A stretch of 64,000 bases of DNA from Pseudomonadota bacterium (GCA_037200975.1 JBBCGI010000001.1:3803716-3867715); one strand, 5' to 3'; shown: positions 34,285 to 44,510, counted from the stretch's first letter. Made by a program: numbers and translations. The notes: generated from the letters alone by a model not told the origin.

Positions 34285-36195
34285 ATGTGCGGAATCGCCG
34301 GATTGTTCGACAGCCAGGGTCTTGCGGCGGATGCGGATCGCATGCAGGCCGCGCTCGAGCTCATGCGCCGCCGCGGACCGGACAGCGCCGGAACCTGGCA
34401 GGACGATCGCGTCCTGTTCGGGCACCGGCGTCTCGCCATCGTCGATCTGTCGCCGGCCGGGCATCAACCGATGATCTCGGCCGAAGGGCGATATGTGATC
34501 ACCTTCAACGGCGAGATATACAACCATGCCGAATTGCGCAACGAGCTCGCGCCGGTGGGTGGCTGGCGCGGATCCTCGGACACTGAAACGCTGCTCGCGG
34601 CCTACCAGGCCTGGGGTCCGGAATGCCTCGCGCGACTCAACGGCATGTTTGCGTTTGCGATCTGGGACCGCGTGGAGAAACGCCTGTTCGTGGCGCGCGA
34701 CCGTCTCGGTGTCAAACCACTCTATTACGCCGAACGCGGCTCCCTGATCGCCTTTGCCTCGCGACCCGGCGCGCTGCGTGCCCTCGATGAGCGGCTGCAT
34801 TCGCCGATGGACGGCAATGCCTTGCGTGTGTATCTCGAGCTCGGCTACATCCCCGCGCCGCTCGCGTTGCACGAAGGCGTGCGCAAACTGCCGCCAGCTC
34901 ACTATCTACTGGCCGACGAGCGCGGCGTGCGCGTGGTGCGCTATTGGGATTTTCGCCACCTCGTTCCCGACCCGTCGTGGAGCGCGCGGTCCGAGGACGA
35001 TCTGCTCGATGAGCTCGACCAGCTCGTCAAACGCGCCGTGCGCCTGCGGCTCATGAGCGACGTGCCGCTCGGCGCATTCCTCTCCGGCGGCGTTGACAGT
35101 GCGCTGATCGCGGCCTGCATGTGCGGGGAAGGGAATGCGCCACCGCGCGCCTTCACCATCGGCTTCGCCGAAAGCGACTACGACGAGAGTGAATCGTCGG
35201 CGCGCATCGCCCGGCATCTGCGAATCGAGCAGACGACCGAGACGCTGAGTGTCACGAGCCTGTTGTCGCTGCTGCCGCAATTCGTCGAGGAATACGACGA
35301 GCCGTTTGCGGACAGCTCGGCCTTTCCGACGCTGGCGCTAGCGCGGCTTGCCGGGCGGCACGTCAAGGTCGCGCTGAGCGGTGACGGCGGCGACGAGGCC
35401 TTCGGCGGCTACCATTACTATGGGTTGCTCGAGCGCCTGCGTTCCGCCGATGACTGGCGCCCCGACACGCGCCGCTTCTTCGGTCGCGCGATGGGGCGGC
35501 TGCCCAATCATCGCTTCAAGCTGCTGGCCGGCGCGCTGCAGCCGGAAACCGCAGTCGAGCAGTTTCACTTCCTGCGTGGCATAGGCAAGGACTTCGGCCC
35601 GGTGCTCGATGAGCAAGTGCTCGCAGTCGCGACGGATTCGCGTCAGCTGTTCGCGCAATTCGCGGCGTCCCTCGCGGTGGATCTGCGCCGTGCGGAAATC
35701 GGCATGCGGCTCGACACCGGGTTCCTGCTGCCCAATCTCTACCTGCAGAAAGTCGATGTCGCGAGCATGGCGTACTCGGTCGAAGCGCGCTGTCCGTTCA
35801 CGGATTACCAGCTGGTCGAGTGGGCGATGCGCCTGCCGCTCAAGTACAAGCTGCGGCGGGCCACGACCAAGTACCTGCTCAAGAAGCTCCTGGCGCGATA
35901 CCTGCCGGCGGAGCTGGTGTACACGCCGAAGAAGGGCTTCGGCGTGCCGGTGGCAGCCTGGTTGCGCGGACCGCTCAAATCCTGGGCGCAGGAGCTGTTC
36001 AACGACACGTCCACCATGAACCGCCTGCCGCTCGATCGGCCGAAGTTGCTGGAGCTGCTGCGACTGCATTGCAGCGGCGCTCGCGACGCGCATCCTCTGC
36101 TCTGGGCCGCGCTGATGCTGGTGAGTCATGTGGCGCGGCACGAGCGCGGCATGACGCTGCCCGACGTGCCGGTGACCGCGGAGCGCGCGGCGTGA
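34285..36195 (+). CDS. asnB: asparagine synthase-type amidotransferase of exosortase loci
   Basis: 636 residues. The glutaminase domain starts with MCGIAGLFD, so Cys2 is the nucleophile after Met removal; NGEIYNHAEL and GMFAFAIWD follow. The synthetase domain (about 240-590) has the PP-loop LSGGVDSAL (about 265) and LSGDGGDEAFGGYHYY (about 364). It matches the class of amidotransferases repeatedly found in PEP-CTERM/exosortase polysaccharide clusters, so it more likely aminates or amidates a sugar or linked peptide than makes free asparagine. ATG 34285 is fixed by the required MCG start. It overlaps the next gene by four bases. Confidence 0.94.
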   Translation: MCGIAGLFDSQGLAADADRMQAALELMRRRGPDSAGTWQDDRVLFGHRRLAIVDLSPAGHQPMISAEGRYVITFNGEIYNHAELRNELAPVGGWRGSSDTETLLAAYQAWGPECLARLNGMFAFAIWDRVEKRLFVARDRLGVKPLYYAERGSLIAFASRPGALRALDERLHSPMDGNALRVYLELGYIPAPLALHEGVRKLPPAHYLLADERGVRVVRYWDFRHLVPDPSWSARSEDDLLDELDQLVKRAVRLRLMSDVPLGAFLSGGVDSALIAACMCGEGNAPPRAFTIGFAESDYDESESSARIARHLRIEQTTETLSVTSLLSLLPQFVEEYDEPFADSSAFPTLALARLAGRHVKVALSGDGGDEAFGGYHYYGLLERLRSADDWRPDTRRFFGRAMGRLPNHRFKLLAGALQPETAVEQFHFLRGIGKDFGPVLDEQVLAVATDSRQLFAQFAASLAVDLRRAEIGMRLDTGFLLPNLYLQKVDVASMAYSVEARCPFTDYQLVEWAMRLPLKYKLRRATTKYLLKKLLARYLPAELVYTPKKGFGVPVAAWLRGPLKSWAQELFNDTSTMNRLPLDRPKLLELLRLHCSGARDAHPLLWAALMLVSHVARHERGMTLPDVPVTAERAA

Positions 36196-37274
36196 GCAGT
36201 ATCGTCAGGCTGCCGGCGCCCGTGCCGGTACCCGCCGCGCTCTCGCCGGCGCCGCGTGTGCTGGTGATTGGCAGCCAGTACTTCGACGACACGATGGAAT
36301 GGCACACGGTCGACGCCGCGCGCGCGCTCGGTTGCACGGTGGACTTTTTCGCCGCCAGCGGTTTCGGCGGGTCGCGCGGCCCTTGGCAGAAGGCCGTGCA
36401 GAAATGCGGCAACCTGCTGCTGCGCGAGCCGGAGCGGCGCATCGAGCGACGCCTCGCGCGCGTCGTGGAGCAATTCGCGCCGCAGGTGATCCTGGTGCTG
36501 CTGGGCAACCAGCTGTCACCCAAAACCGTTGCGCTGCTGCGCACCCGTACGCGCGCACCGATCGTCTGCTGGTGCCAGGACCAGATGACGACGATCGGCC
36601 GCCAATATCTGCTCGGCGCCGGTTACGACGCGGTCTTCGTCAAGGACCGTTACCTGCAGGAGCAGTTCGGGCGCATGTTGCGTGCGACGCAGTTTCACTA
36701 TCTACCCGAAGCGTGCAATCCACGCGTGCACCGCACGCTCGCGTCCAGTACCGACGAGCAGGCCCGATACCGCTGCGAAGTGATGATCGCCGGCACGGTC
36801 TACTACTACCGGCAGGAGATCCTGCGCGCGCTCGGCGAATTCGACCTGCGCGTCTATGGCAACAAGCCGGGATGGCTGGTCGATCGGCTGCCGCCCGGTG
36901 TGTTTCGCGGCGAGGTGCGCGGCGACGAGAAGGTGCACGCGGCACGCGCTGCCACCGTGGCGCTCAACACTTTGCACTACGCCGAGGTCGATGGCCTCAA
37001 TTGCCGCGCCTTCGAGCTCGCCGGAATCGGCGCGTTCCAGATCGTGGATTTCAAGCCGGTACTCGCCGAACATTTCCGTCCCGGCGAGGAAATAGAAACC
37101 TTCCGCACGCCGGACGAACTGGTCGCCAAGATTCGCCACTACGTCAGGAATCCGGACAAGGCGCGGGCGATTGCGGCTGCCGGTCAGCGCCGCGCGCATC
37201 GCGAACACACCTATGAAGCGCGGCTGCGCACGGTTCTCGATGTCGCGCTCGGCGCCCGGCAGGCTGAAAGATGA
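36192..37274 (+). CDS. CgeB/DUF3880-like glycosyltransferase
   Basis: 360 residues from a GTG that overlaps the preceding stop. It is a GT-B-like protein: N-half with RVLVIGSQYFDDTMEWHTVD, middle with VCWCQDQMTTIGRQYLLGAG and AVFVKDRYLQEQF, and C-half with GLNCRAFELAGIGAFQIVDF and FRTPDELVAKIRHYVRNP. The last two are the donor-site segments of the CgeB/glycosyltransferase-1-like family. It is probably a repeat-unit glycosyltransferase. It also overlaps the following gene by four bases. Confidence 0.88.
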   Translation: MSSIVRLPAPVPVPAALSPAPRVLVIGSQYFDDTMEWHTVDAARALGCTVDFFAASGFGGSRGPWQKAVQKCGNLLLREPERRIERRLARVVEQFAPQVILVLLGNQLSPKTVALLRTRTRAPIVCWCQDQMTTIGRQYLLGAGYDAVFVKDRYLQEQFGRMLRATQFHYLPEACNPRVHRTLASSTDEQARYRCEVMIAGTVYYYRQEILRALGEFDLRVYGNKPGWLVDRLPPGVFRGEVRGDEKVHAARAATVALNTLHYAEVDGLNCRAFELAGIGAFQIVDFKPVLAEHFRPGEEIETFRTPDELVAKIRHYVRNPDKARAIAAAGQRRAHREHTYEARLRTVLDVALGARQAER

Positions 37275-39649
37275 GCCGGCGCCGCGTCCTGCTGCTGCTC
37301 TCGGAGGTTTTTGCGCACGGCGGTATCCAGCGCTTCAATCGCACGCTGCTCGCGGCCTGCGAGCAGCTGGGCATCGACTGCGACGTCTACACGCTCGCCG
37401 ACAACGAGGCGGCGCGCGCGCGCTGGTACCGCGCGGACGGGCCGCTGCGCATCCGCACCTTTGCGCGCCACAAACCCATGTTTGCCGCGGCCGCGGTGCG
37501 CGCCATCGCAACGGGCACATACGATGAGGTGATCATCGGCCACGTGCATTTTCTCGAGCTTGCGGTGAGCGCGCGGCTGTTCCGTCGCCGGCGGCCGCGC
37601 ATGTTGCTGGTGGCGCACGGCGTCGAAGTGTGGGATCGCATCCGTGGCACGCGGCGCCGCCACCTGGCAGGCGTCGACCGCATCCTCTGCGTGAGCGACT
37701 ACACCGCCGGCTCGATCCGTTCGCAGGCACCGGAGATTCCGGCGGAGCGCTTCGCGATTTTCCCCAATGCGCTGGCGGATCTGTGGGTGGATAAGATGGG
37801 CCGGCTCGGCGCGGACGAGGCCGCGCGCACACGGGCGCCATTCATCCTTTCGGTTGCGCGGCTTTCGCGCCATGACCGGCTGAAGGGCATCATCACGACG
37901 CTCGAGGCCTTCTCGCAGCTGGCCGACCGATCGTTGCGTTACGTGATCGCCGGCGACGGCGACGATCGCGAATTTCTGCGCCGCATCGCCAGCAGGCTCG
38001 GTGTTGCCGACCGGGTCGATTTTCCGGGCGCGGTCAGCGATCAGGAGCTCGTCGCGTTGTACCGGGAGTGCCGCGCGTTCGTGCTGCCGAGCGGCCAGGA
38101 AGGTTTTGGAATCGTGTTCCTCGAGGCGATGTTCTTCGGCGCACCGGTGGTGGCGGCGCGCGAGAAGGGCGCCATCGACGTGGTGCGCGACGGCGAAACC
38201 GGAATGCTCGTGGCTTATGGCGACGTCACGGCGCTGGCGGCGGCCATCACGCGCGTACTCACCGACCACGATCTTGCCGCGCGGCTGCGCACCGCGGCCA
38301 GCGCCAACGTGACCGCAGACGGTTGTTTCACCGCAACGGCGTTCGCGCGCCGATTGGGCGGGCTGCTCGAAGAGCAGCATGCGCCGCGCAAGCTCGTGTT
38401 CGTCAACCGCTACTTTCATCCCGACGAGTCCGCCACCAGCCGCATGGTCTCGGACCTGGCGTGCCGGCTGAAACGCGCCGGCCAACAGGTCGCGGTCGTC
38501 ACGTCACGGCAGCTCTACGACGATCCGGCGGCGCTGCTGCCGGAGCACGCTGAAGTCGACGGGGTCATCGTCCATCGCGTGAACACCGCGCGCCGCGGCC
38601 GCGGCACGCTCGCCGGCCGGGCGCTCGACTACCTCAGCTTTTACATCGGCGCCTGGTGGCGGTTGCGCAAGATCCTGAATGCCGGCGATGTCGTCATCGC
38701 AAAGACCGACCCGCCGTTGCTGTCGTTGCCGGTGGCATTGGCTGCGCGGGCTCGCGGCGCGATCCTCGTCAACTGGTTGCAGGACGTGTTTCCGGAAGTG
38801 GCGCAGGAGCTCGGCATCGCCGTGCGTCCGGCGTTCCTGGCGCGCGTGTTGCTGCGCCTGCGCGATGCGAGCCTGCGGCGCGCGGCCTGCAACGTCGCGA
38901 TCGGCGCGCGCATGGCGGAACGGCTCGCGGCGCGCGGCATTCCGGCCAGCACGATCCGCGTGATTCCCAACTGGGCGGACACCGCCGAAATCGCGCCCCA
39001 GCCCACGATCGGCAATCCGATTCGCGTCACGCTCGGACTCGACGACCGGTTTGTCGTCGGTTATTCGGGCAACCTCGGCCGCGCGCACGAATTCGAGACG
39101 TTCCTCGGCGCGGCGCTGCTGCTACGCGAGTCGTCCGCGTTCGTTTTTCTCGTCACGGGCGGAGGTGCGCTGCTGCCTGCGCTGCGGCAGGCGGTCGCCG
39201 CCGCCGGTCTCGACAATTTCCGGTTCCAGCCGCATCAGCCCGCGGAGCGGCTCGCCGCCAGCATGGCGGCCGCCGACGTGCACCTGGTGAGCCTGCTGCC
39301 CGCGCTCGAGGGGCTGATCGTGCCGAGCAAGTATTACGGCATCCTGGCCGCAGGCCGGCCGGCTATCTTCATCGGCGACGGCGATGGCGAGCTGGCGCGC
39401 GAGATTCGCGCGGCGGACACCGGTGTAGTGGTCGCTCCGGGCGACAGCGAGACGCTGGCGCGCGAGCTGCGCCGATTACACTCCGATCCCGAACTACTCG
39501 CGCGGCTCGGGGCAAATGCGCGCGCACAGGCCGTCGACCGCCACGGCAGCCAGCGCGCGCTCAAGTCGTGGCTGGCGCTGTTGGCGACTTTGCCGGAACA
39601 GACGGAGAGCGGCGAGCCGCTGCTGGCGCGCGCTCAGTCGGGAACGTAG
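37271..39649 (+). CDS. fused protein with two family-4 glycosyltransferase domains
   Basis: 792 residues, about twice a normal GT4. Domain one (1 to about 372) starts RRRVLLLLSEVFAHGGIQRF and has the donor motif EGFGIVFLEAMFFGAPVVA (about 276-294). Domain two (about 378-790) starts afresh with KLVFVNRYFHPDESATSRMV and resembles WbuB-type enzymes (NWLQDVFPEVAQELG, VGYSGNLGRAHEF, VPSKYYGILAAGRPA). The frame is continuous across the junction near 38390. It could add two successive sugars. The stop lies inside the 3' end of xrtD, which runs the other way (16-base overlap). Confidence 0.92.
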   Translation: MSRRRVLLLLSEVFAHGGIQRFNRTLLAACEQLGIDCDVYTLADNEAARARWYRADGPLRIRTFARHKPMFAAAAVRAIATGTYDEVIIGHVHFLELAVSARLFRRRRPRMLLVAHGVEVWDRIRGTRRRHLAGVDRILCVSDYTAGSIRSQAPEIPAERFAIFPNALADLWVDKMGRLGADEAARTRAPFILSVARLSRHDRLKGIITTLEAFSQLADRSLRYVIAGDGDDREFLRRIASRLGVADRVDFPGAVSDQELVALYRECRAFVLPSGQEGFGIVFLEAMFFGAPVVAAREKGAIDVVRDGETGMLVAYGDVTALAAAITRVLTDHDLAARLRTAASANVTADGCFTATAFARRLGGLLEEQHAPRKLVFVNRYFHPDESATSRMVSDLACRLKRAGQQVAVVTSRQLYDDPAALLPEHAEVDGVIVHRVNTARRGRGTLAGRALDYLSFYIGAWWRLRKILNAGDVVIAKTDPPLLSLPVALAARARGAILVNWLQDVFPEVAQELGIAVRPAFLARVLLRLRDASLRRAACNVAIGARMAERLAARGIPASTIRVIPNWADTAEIAPQPTIGNPIRVTLGLDDRFVVGYSGNLGRAHEFETFLGAALLLRESSAFVFLVTGGGALLPALRQAVAAAGLDNFRFQPHQPAERLAASMAAADVHLVSLLPALEGLIVPSKYYGILAAGRPAIFIGDGDGELAREIRAADTGVVVAPGDSETLARELRRLHSDPELLARLGANARAQAVDRHGSQRALKSWLALLATLPEQTESGEPLLARAQSGT

Positions 39650-41217
39650 CGCCGCAATTCCGGCATGGCCTGCGCCGCGAACCGCGCCACCGACTGGTCC
39701 GCCTGCCGTTCGTCGAAGGTCTCGCTGAGCGGAATGGAGAGGCGCACGAGGGCGCCGTCGGTGCGCTGCCGCGTCAGTGCGTCCCAGAATATGAACCACT
39801 TCACCAGGTACTCGTTGGTGAGCTGCCGGCCGCGCTGTTCAAACCAGTAGTAGACCACCTGGCGCCGGCCATTGAGCTCGATCAGCGCCCGGTTGACGGC
39901 CAGCTGCCCGGCCGCGCCGGCCTCGAGTTTCGTCTGCTCGAGGGAACGGATGATCCATCCGCCGCCGGGCAGGCAGGCACGTGGCGAATGCACCGAGCGC
40001 CCGGCGCGCTGCGAGTTGTACCAGGCGACATAGAAATTGAGCGGGTGCCCATTGCCGTCCTGGTAGTTTGCGAATAGATAGTCGTCGAGCAGCAGCGCGT
40101 CCTGATAGACGCTGTCGAGCGAGCCGCGCTCTCCACGCCAGGCACCCAGGTGCGTCGGGAATTCGACCAGCGTGAGCCTGGGTGGCACGCTTTCGAGGCG
40201 CGCCGGCATGACGAAGGCCGCGAGCGCCGCGACGCCGAGCAACGCGACGGCGCCGATGAACGGCGTCGGCAGCGGCTGGCGTTCGGGTCCGGCGGACGCC
40301 GGACTCGCCTCCGGCGGCTGTGCGAAGGCATCGCGCAGGTCGATGCGCGGTTTCGATGTGCGCACCAGCAGCCACGCGACGCCGACCAGTGCCGCGGTGC
40401 TGAACATGAAGACCACCCAGCCTTCGAAATCGTGCAGCAGCCCCTCGGCCATCTTCGGTCCCCAGTACTCCACCGTGATGCCGATGGCGCCGATGCGCAG
40501 GCTGTTCATGAGGATGGCGATGGGGACGCTGGACGCGAACAGCAGGACGCGTTTCCACAGCGGCGCGCGGAACAGGTGTGCCATGACGAATGCGAGCGTC
40601 ATCAAGGGAAACAGGTAACGCAGGCCGTCGCAGGCTTCGGCCACCTGCAGTTGCATCGTGCCAAGGTCGATGACATTGCCTTCGAGAAACACGCTGATGC
40701 CGGCCAGGCGGATGAAGGCCACGCCGAGCCACGACGACCACAGCTGCATCTGCAGCGACAACGAATTGCCGAAGAAGGCCGGCAGCGGAACCATGAAGAC
40801 GAGGATCGCCAGCGGCATCCACAATTTGCGAAAGACCTTGCCGCCGGTCAGCGACAGGACCGCGCCGTACAGCGCCAGCAGGAAGCCGTACTGCACCAGC
40901 CAGTAGATAGTCGAAAGCTCGCCGAGCAGCCACAGCAGCACACCCGAGCCGATCAGCCACAGGCCATGCCATGAGCCGGTGAACGGCAGGTCGCGCAGTT
41001 CCTCGCGGCGCCGCCAGACGAGATACAGCGACAGGAACGGGATCAGCACGCCGTGGCTGTACTCTGGCTGCAGGTTCCAGATGTCGACGAACTGCGAAAG
41101 CGCTTCACGGTACGGCAGGACCGTGAGCAACGCAGCAACCGCAATGAGCAGGTAGGCCAGAGGCGAGAAGCGCAGACGCAGCATCTTCTTGTAGTTCGGT
41201 GCGGAAGGAGTCGGCAT
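39634..41217 (-). CDS. xrtD: VPLPA-CTERM-specific exosortase XrtD (exosortase-EpsI fusion)
   Basis: 527 residues from ATG 41217; ATG 41277 and 41184 are alternatives. The N-terminal ~290 residues are an eight-helix exosortase core with the catalytic cysteine in [13 protein letters not shown] (about residue 193) and the catalytic Arg in [10 protein letters not shown] (about 240). The EpsI domain (about 310-527) is fused in frame: [50 protein letters not shown]. It is a membrane transpeptidase-like enzyme that cleaves VPLPA-type sorting tails in the inner membrane. Targets in this window are at 17892, 22064 and 49181. It is on the opposite strand to the rest of the cluster. Confidence 0.93.
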   Translation of the reverse strand: MPTPSAPNYKKMLRLRFSPLAYLLIAVAALLTVLPYREALSQFVDIWNLQPEYSHGVLIPFLSLYLVWRRREELRDLPFTGSWHGLWLIGSGVLLWLLGELSTIYWLVQYGFLLALYGAVLSLTGGKVFRKLWMPLAILVFMVPLPAFFGNSLSLQMQLWSSWLGVAFIRLAGISVFLEGNVIDLGTMQLQVAEACDGLRYLFPLMTLAFVMAHLFRAPLWKRVLLFASSVPIAILMNSLRIGAIGITVEYWGPKMAEGLLHDFEGWVVFMFSTAALVGVAWLLVRTSKPRIDLRDAFAQPPEASPASAGPERQPLPTPFIGAVALLGVAALAAFVMPARLESVPPRLTLVEFPTHLGAWRGERGSLDSVYQDALLLDDYLFANYQDGNGHPLNFYVAWYNSQRAGRSVHSPRACLPGGGWIIRSLEQTKLEAGAAGQLAVNRALIELNGRRQVVYYWFEQRGRQLTNEYLVKWFIFWDALTRQRTDGALVRLSIPLSETFDERQADQSVARFAAQAMPELRRYVPD

Positions 41218-41270
41218 CCTGCAGGATGCGTAAGACGATCCGGTTACAAACTTCGCCGGCCCGTCAGGAC

Positions 41271-41277
41271 CTGTCAT
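41271..41277 (+). promoter_or_regulatory. CTGTCAT box between divergent xrtD and acetyltransferase genes
   Basis: CTGTCAT lies in the 135-base gap between the xrtD start (41217) and the acetyltransferase start (41353), so it could serve either direction. It is one of six TGTCAT cores found in intergenic DNA of this window. If xrtD really starts at ATG 41277, the box would lie at that start codon, which weakens the case. Confidence 0.33.
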
Positions 41278-41352
41278 GCAATCGCAAGAAAGGCGTGGAA
41301 CGCTGACGCGCCGGGGCGGCGCATGTGGCCCGGGGAATTTTTAAAGAAAGTA

Positions 41353-41928
41353 ATGAACAGCCCAGTTCCGCCCTTCGTACTCGACAGCGCCGGCAATCGC
41401 GCGGCGCGCAAGTATTCGCGTGGCGAACAGCTGCGGCGCGTCATGTGGGCGGCGGGAATCTGGCTGTTGCGCCTGAGTCCGCGGCCTTGTTTCGGCTGGC
41501 GCCGCGGCGTGTTGCGGCTGTTCGGGGCGCGGGTCGGCGCCGAGGCCCATGTGTATCCGGGCACTTACATCGCGATGCCGTGGAACCTCGAGCTTGGCGA
41601 CTGGGCTGCCATCGGGGATCAGGCCTATATCTACTGCCTCGGCCGTGTACGCATCGGCGCGCACTGCACCGTGTCGTATCGCGCGCACTTGTGCGCGGGT
41701 ACGCACGACTTCAACGATCCGAAACTGCCGCTGCTGAAGCCGCCGATCGAATTGATGGCCGGCGCGTGGATCGGTACCGAGGCGTTCATCGGCCCCGGCG
41801 TGACCGTGGGGGCGGGCGCCCTGGTCGGCGCACGCGCGGTGGTCGTCGGCGACGTGGCGGAGTGCGCGATCGTCGCCGGCAACCCGGCCCGCGTCATCGG
41901 CACGCGCCCGTTGGAAACGCGCGGATGA
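41353..41928 (+). CDS. WcaF-like acetyltransferase (left-handed beta helix)
   Basis: 191 residues. The N-terminus has the WcaF-type helix ([20 protein letters not shown]). Hexapeptide repeats run from about 65 to 180 ([38 protein letters not shown]). The catalytic His is in CAGTHDF. It O-acetylates a sugar, most likely fucose by analogy with colanic acid WcaF, which fits the gmd/fcl genes. It overlaps the next glycosyltransferase by four bases. Confidence 0.9.
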   Translation: MNSPVPPFVLDSAGNRAARKYSRGEQLRRVMWAAGIWLLRLSPRPCFGWRRGVLRLFGARVGAEAHVYPGTYIAMPWNLELGDWAAIGDQAYIYCLGRVRIGAHCTVSYRAHLCAGTHDFNDPKLPLLKPPIELMAGAWIGTEAFIGPGVTVGAGALVGARAVVVGDVAECAIVAGNPARVIGTRPLETRG

Positions 41929-42752
41929 GCATCTCGGTCCTGGTCCTCACGCTCAACGAAGAAGCGAATCTCGCCGGCTGTCTCGAATCGGTGCGCTGGT
42001 GCGACGACGTCGTGATCGTCGATTCGCTCAGTGTCGACTCCACCGCCGACATCGCCGCGCAATACGGCGCGCGAGTAGTCGGGCGTGCCTTCGACGACTA
42101 TGCGAAGCAGCGCAATTTCGCGCTGCACGAGGTCGCCTACCGGCACTCCTGGGTGTTGATGCTCGACGCGGATGAGCGCGTGCCGGTGGAGCTGCAGCGC
42201 GAGATGCTCGCCGCGACGGCCGCCGCGCCCGAAAACCTCGCGATGTTTCGCATGCGCCGCAAGGATCATTTGTTCGGCCGCTGGATTCGCGGCAGCAGCG
42301 GATATCCGACCTGGTTCGGCCGGCTGGTGCGGCCCGGAAAAGTGCGCGTCGAGCGCGCCATCAATGAGGAATATCACGCCGACGGCGCGGTGCAAGAGCT
42401 CGAATCGCACCTGCATCATTTTCCTTTCAACAAGGGTTTCGCAGCCTGGATCGAAAAGCACGATCGTTATTCGACCATGGAGGCGAAGCTGCGTATCGCG
42501 GGCGGCACGGGCGGGCGAGCCGCGGAGCTGTTCTCCGGGGATTCCGTCCAGCGGCGCCGCGCGCTCAAGGCGACGCTGTACCGCATGCCCGGCCGGCCGC
42601 TGCTGGTATTCGTTGCGCTGTATTTTTTTCGCGGCGGAATCATCGAGGGCCGCGCCGGCCTGACGTTCAGCCTGCTGCGCGCCTGGTACGAATACATGAT
42701 CGATTGCAAGTACTTCGAATTGCAGCGGCGCGCGCGCGGGCTGCCGGTGTAA
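41925..42752 (+). CDS. glycosyltransferase family 2 (WaaE/KdtX-like)
   Basis: 275 residues. It is a GT-A fold enzyme: [20 protein letters not shown] at the N-terminus, [18 protein letters not shown], and the metal-binding DxD-type segment [10 protein letters not shown] (about 78). The later part ([20 protein letters not shown]) and the hydrophobic C-terminal stretch fit the WaaE-like group that adds glucose or another hexose to LPS/EPS cores. It is coupled to the acetyltransferase gene. Confidence 0.92.
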   Translation: MSISVLVLTLNEEANLAGCLESVRWCDDVVIVDSLSVDSTADIAAQYGARVVGRAFDDYAKQRNFALHEVAYRHSWVLMLDADERVPVELQREMLAATAAAPENLAMFRMRRKDHLFGRWIRGSSGYPTWFGRLVRPGKVRVERAINEEYHADGAVQELESHLHHFPFNKGFAAWIEKHDRYSTMEAKLRIAGGTGGRAAELFSGDSVQRRRALKATLYRMPGRPLLVFVALYFFRGGIIEGRAGLTFSLLRAWYEYMIDCKYFELQRRARGLPV

Positions 42753-42810
42753 GACGCGTCATCACAATGTCGTAACGAGCGGGTTACCTTGCCGCGCGCC
42801 TCGCGGAAGC

Positions 42811-44469
42811 GTGGTTCAAGAGGATTCGCTGGTGCCGGTGTTCCTGCAATTCATATTCGCGTTGTTGCTGGCGGCGGCTTGTATTCCGCCGCTGGTGCGG
42901 CTCGCGCCGCGCCTCGGCCTCACCGACCGGCCGGGGCCGCGCAAGGTGCATCTCACGCCGATCCCGCGCGTGGGCGGTGTCGCCATGGCGGTCGGCATCC
43001 TCGTGCCGGTGTTGATTACCCAGCCGCTCGAAGGTCCGTTGACCGGATTCCTCGCGGGTGCGATCACCTTGGTCGCCTTCGGCGTTTGGGACGATCGCGT
43101 CTCGCTCGACTATCGCGCGAAGTTCGTCGGCCAGATTCTCGCCGTCGTGCTCTGCATGTGGCTGGGAGAGGTGCGCATCGAGAGCGTGACCATCACCGAG
43201 CGGCTGGCGCTGCCGCACTGGGTCGGCACTGCGCTCACGTTCCTGTTCCTGGTCGGCGTGACCAACGCGGTCAACCTTTCCGACGGGCTCGATGGACTGG
43301 CGGGCGGCATGTCGCTGCTGTGCCTGTGCGCCGTCGCATTGCTGGCCTCCGTCAGCGGCAACATGCTGGTGGTGACGATCGCGCTCATCGAGTGCGGCGC
43401 CATCCTCGGCTTCCTGCGCTTCAATACGCATCCGGCGCAGGTTTTCATGGGCGACAGCGGCAGCCAGCTGCTCGGATATTCGATCGGCGTGCTGGCGATT
43501 CTCGCCACCCAGGGTGAGACCACGTCCGTGAGCGCCGGCCTGCCGCTGCTGTTGTTAGGTCTGCCGATCCTCGATACCGCGGCTGTCATGTGGAATCGCG
43601 TGCGCAGCGGTCGCTCGCCTTTCTCGAGCGACCGCAATCATCTGCATCACCGGCTGCTCGGGCTGGGGTTCGCACATGCCGAGGCGGTGACGCTGGTGTA
43701 CCTGCTGCAAGTAGTGCTGTTCCTGGTGGCGTATTTCCTGCGCTTCGAGTCGGATGTCGTCATCTTCGGTGTGTTCGTACTGTTTGCGATCACGGCGCTG
43801 TCGGCGCTGCACTGGGCGAGCGTCACCGCCTGGCGCGCACACTCGGGCCGTGCGCTGCCGCTGGTCAGCGCGCTGATCGCGCGCCTGCGGCGGGTGCGCT
43901 CCGCCATGCTCGATGCGCTGACGATCTGGATCATGGGGCTCGGCATCGTGGTATACGCGGCCACGGCCATCGCCGCCGCGGGCAGAATCAGCATGGATCT
44001 CGGCATCCTGTGCGCCGCCTTGCTGGTGGCGCTGGCATTCGGCGCGCGCCGCCGGCTCGATTCCGCCCCCTGGATCGAACGCGTGCTCGCGTATGTCGCG
44101 GTGGTGCTGCTGGTCTATCTCGATCAGACCTCGCCGCTGGCCGCCAACGGCTGGCACACCTTGAGCTGGGCGGTGGTGGGCGCGATCGGTGCCGCCGCCT
44201 TGCTGCGATTCGCATTCGCCAGGCAGCAGGGGTTCGAGATCACATCGCTCGACATGCTGGTGGTGTTCGTCGCCGTGGTCGTGCCGCTGCTGCCGGGGCC
44301 GGTCCAGCTGCCGGCCGCGCTCACCGGCGGAATCGCCAAAACCGTCGTGCTGCTCTACGCGGTCGAACTACTTCTGGGTGTCGAGCTGCGGCGACCTCTG
44401 CCGCGCACCGTTCTCGCGCTGACCTTCGCGGCCGTGGCGCTGCGCGGCTTTGCCGCAATCGCAATGTAG
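42811..44469 (+). CDS. WecA/MraY-family phosphosugar transferase with extended membrane C-terminus
   Basis: 552 residues from GTG 42811, with a GGAAG ribosome site. The first ~330 residues are a WecA-type polyprenyl-phosphate sugar-1-phosphate transferase: GLTDRPGPRKVHLTPIPRVG, the metal sites VTNAVNLSDGLDGLAGG and FMGDSGSQLLGY, and NHLHHRLL. It probably starts the repeat unit on undecaprenyl phosphate. A further ~220 residues add about seven hydrophobic helices with no catalytic motif that I recognise. A small inverted repeat GTAAC/GTTAC lies just upstream (42772-42787). Confidence 0.92.
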   Translation: MVQEDSLVPVFLQFIFALLLAAACIPPLVRLAPRLGLTDRPGPRKVHLTPIPRVGGVAMAVGILVPVLITQPLEGPLTGFLAGAITLVAFGVWDDRVSLDYRAKFVGQILAVVLCMWLGEVRIESVTITERLALPHWVGTALTFLFLVGVTNAVNLSDGLDGLAGGMSLLCLCAVALLASVSGNMLVVTIALIECGAILGFLRFNTHPAQVFMGDSGSQLLGYSIGVLAILATQGETTSVSAGLPLLLLGLPILDTAAVMWNRVRSGRSPFSSDRNHLHHRLLGLGFAHAEAVTLVYLLQVVLFLVAYFLRFESDVVIFGVFVLFAITALSALHWASVTAWRAHSGRALPLVSALIARLRRVRSAMLDALTIWIMGLGIVVYAATAIAAAGRISMDLGILCAALLVALAFGARRRLDSAPWIERVLAYVAVVLLVYLDQTSPLAANGWHTLSWAVVGAIGAAALLRFAFARQQGFEITSLDMLVVFVAVVVPLLPGPVQLPAALTGGIAKTVVLLYAVELLLGVELRRPLPRTVLALTFAAVALRGFAAIAM

Positions 44470-44510
44470 GTACGGTGTCACACGTTGGTCACGACCCGTT
44501 TATAGAGTCG

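Noticed and set aside
38370-38410. A possible lost stop or frameshift joining two glycosyltransferase genes
   Set aside because: The frame runs through without break and the joint has ordinary linker composition, so a true fusion is the simpler reading from this sequence.
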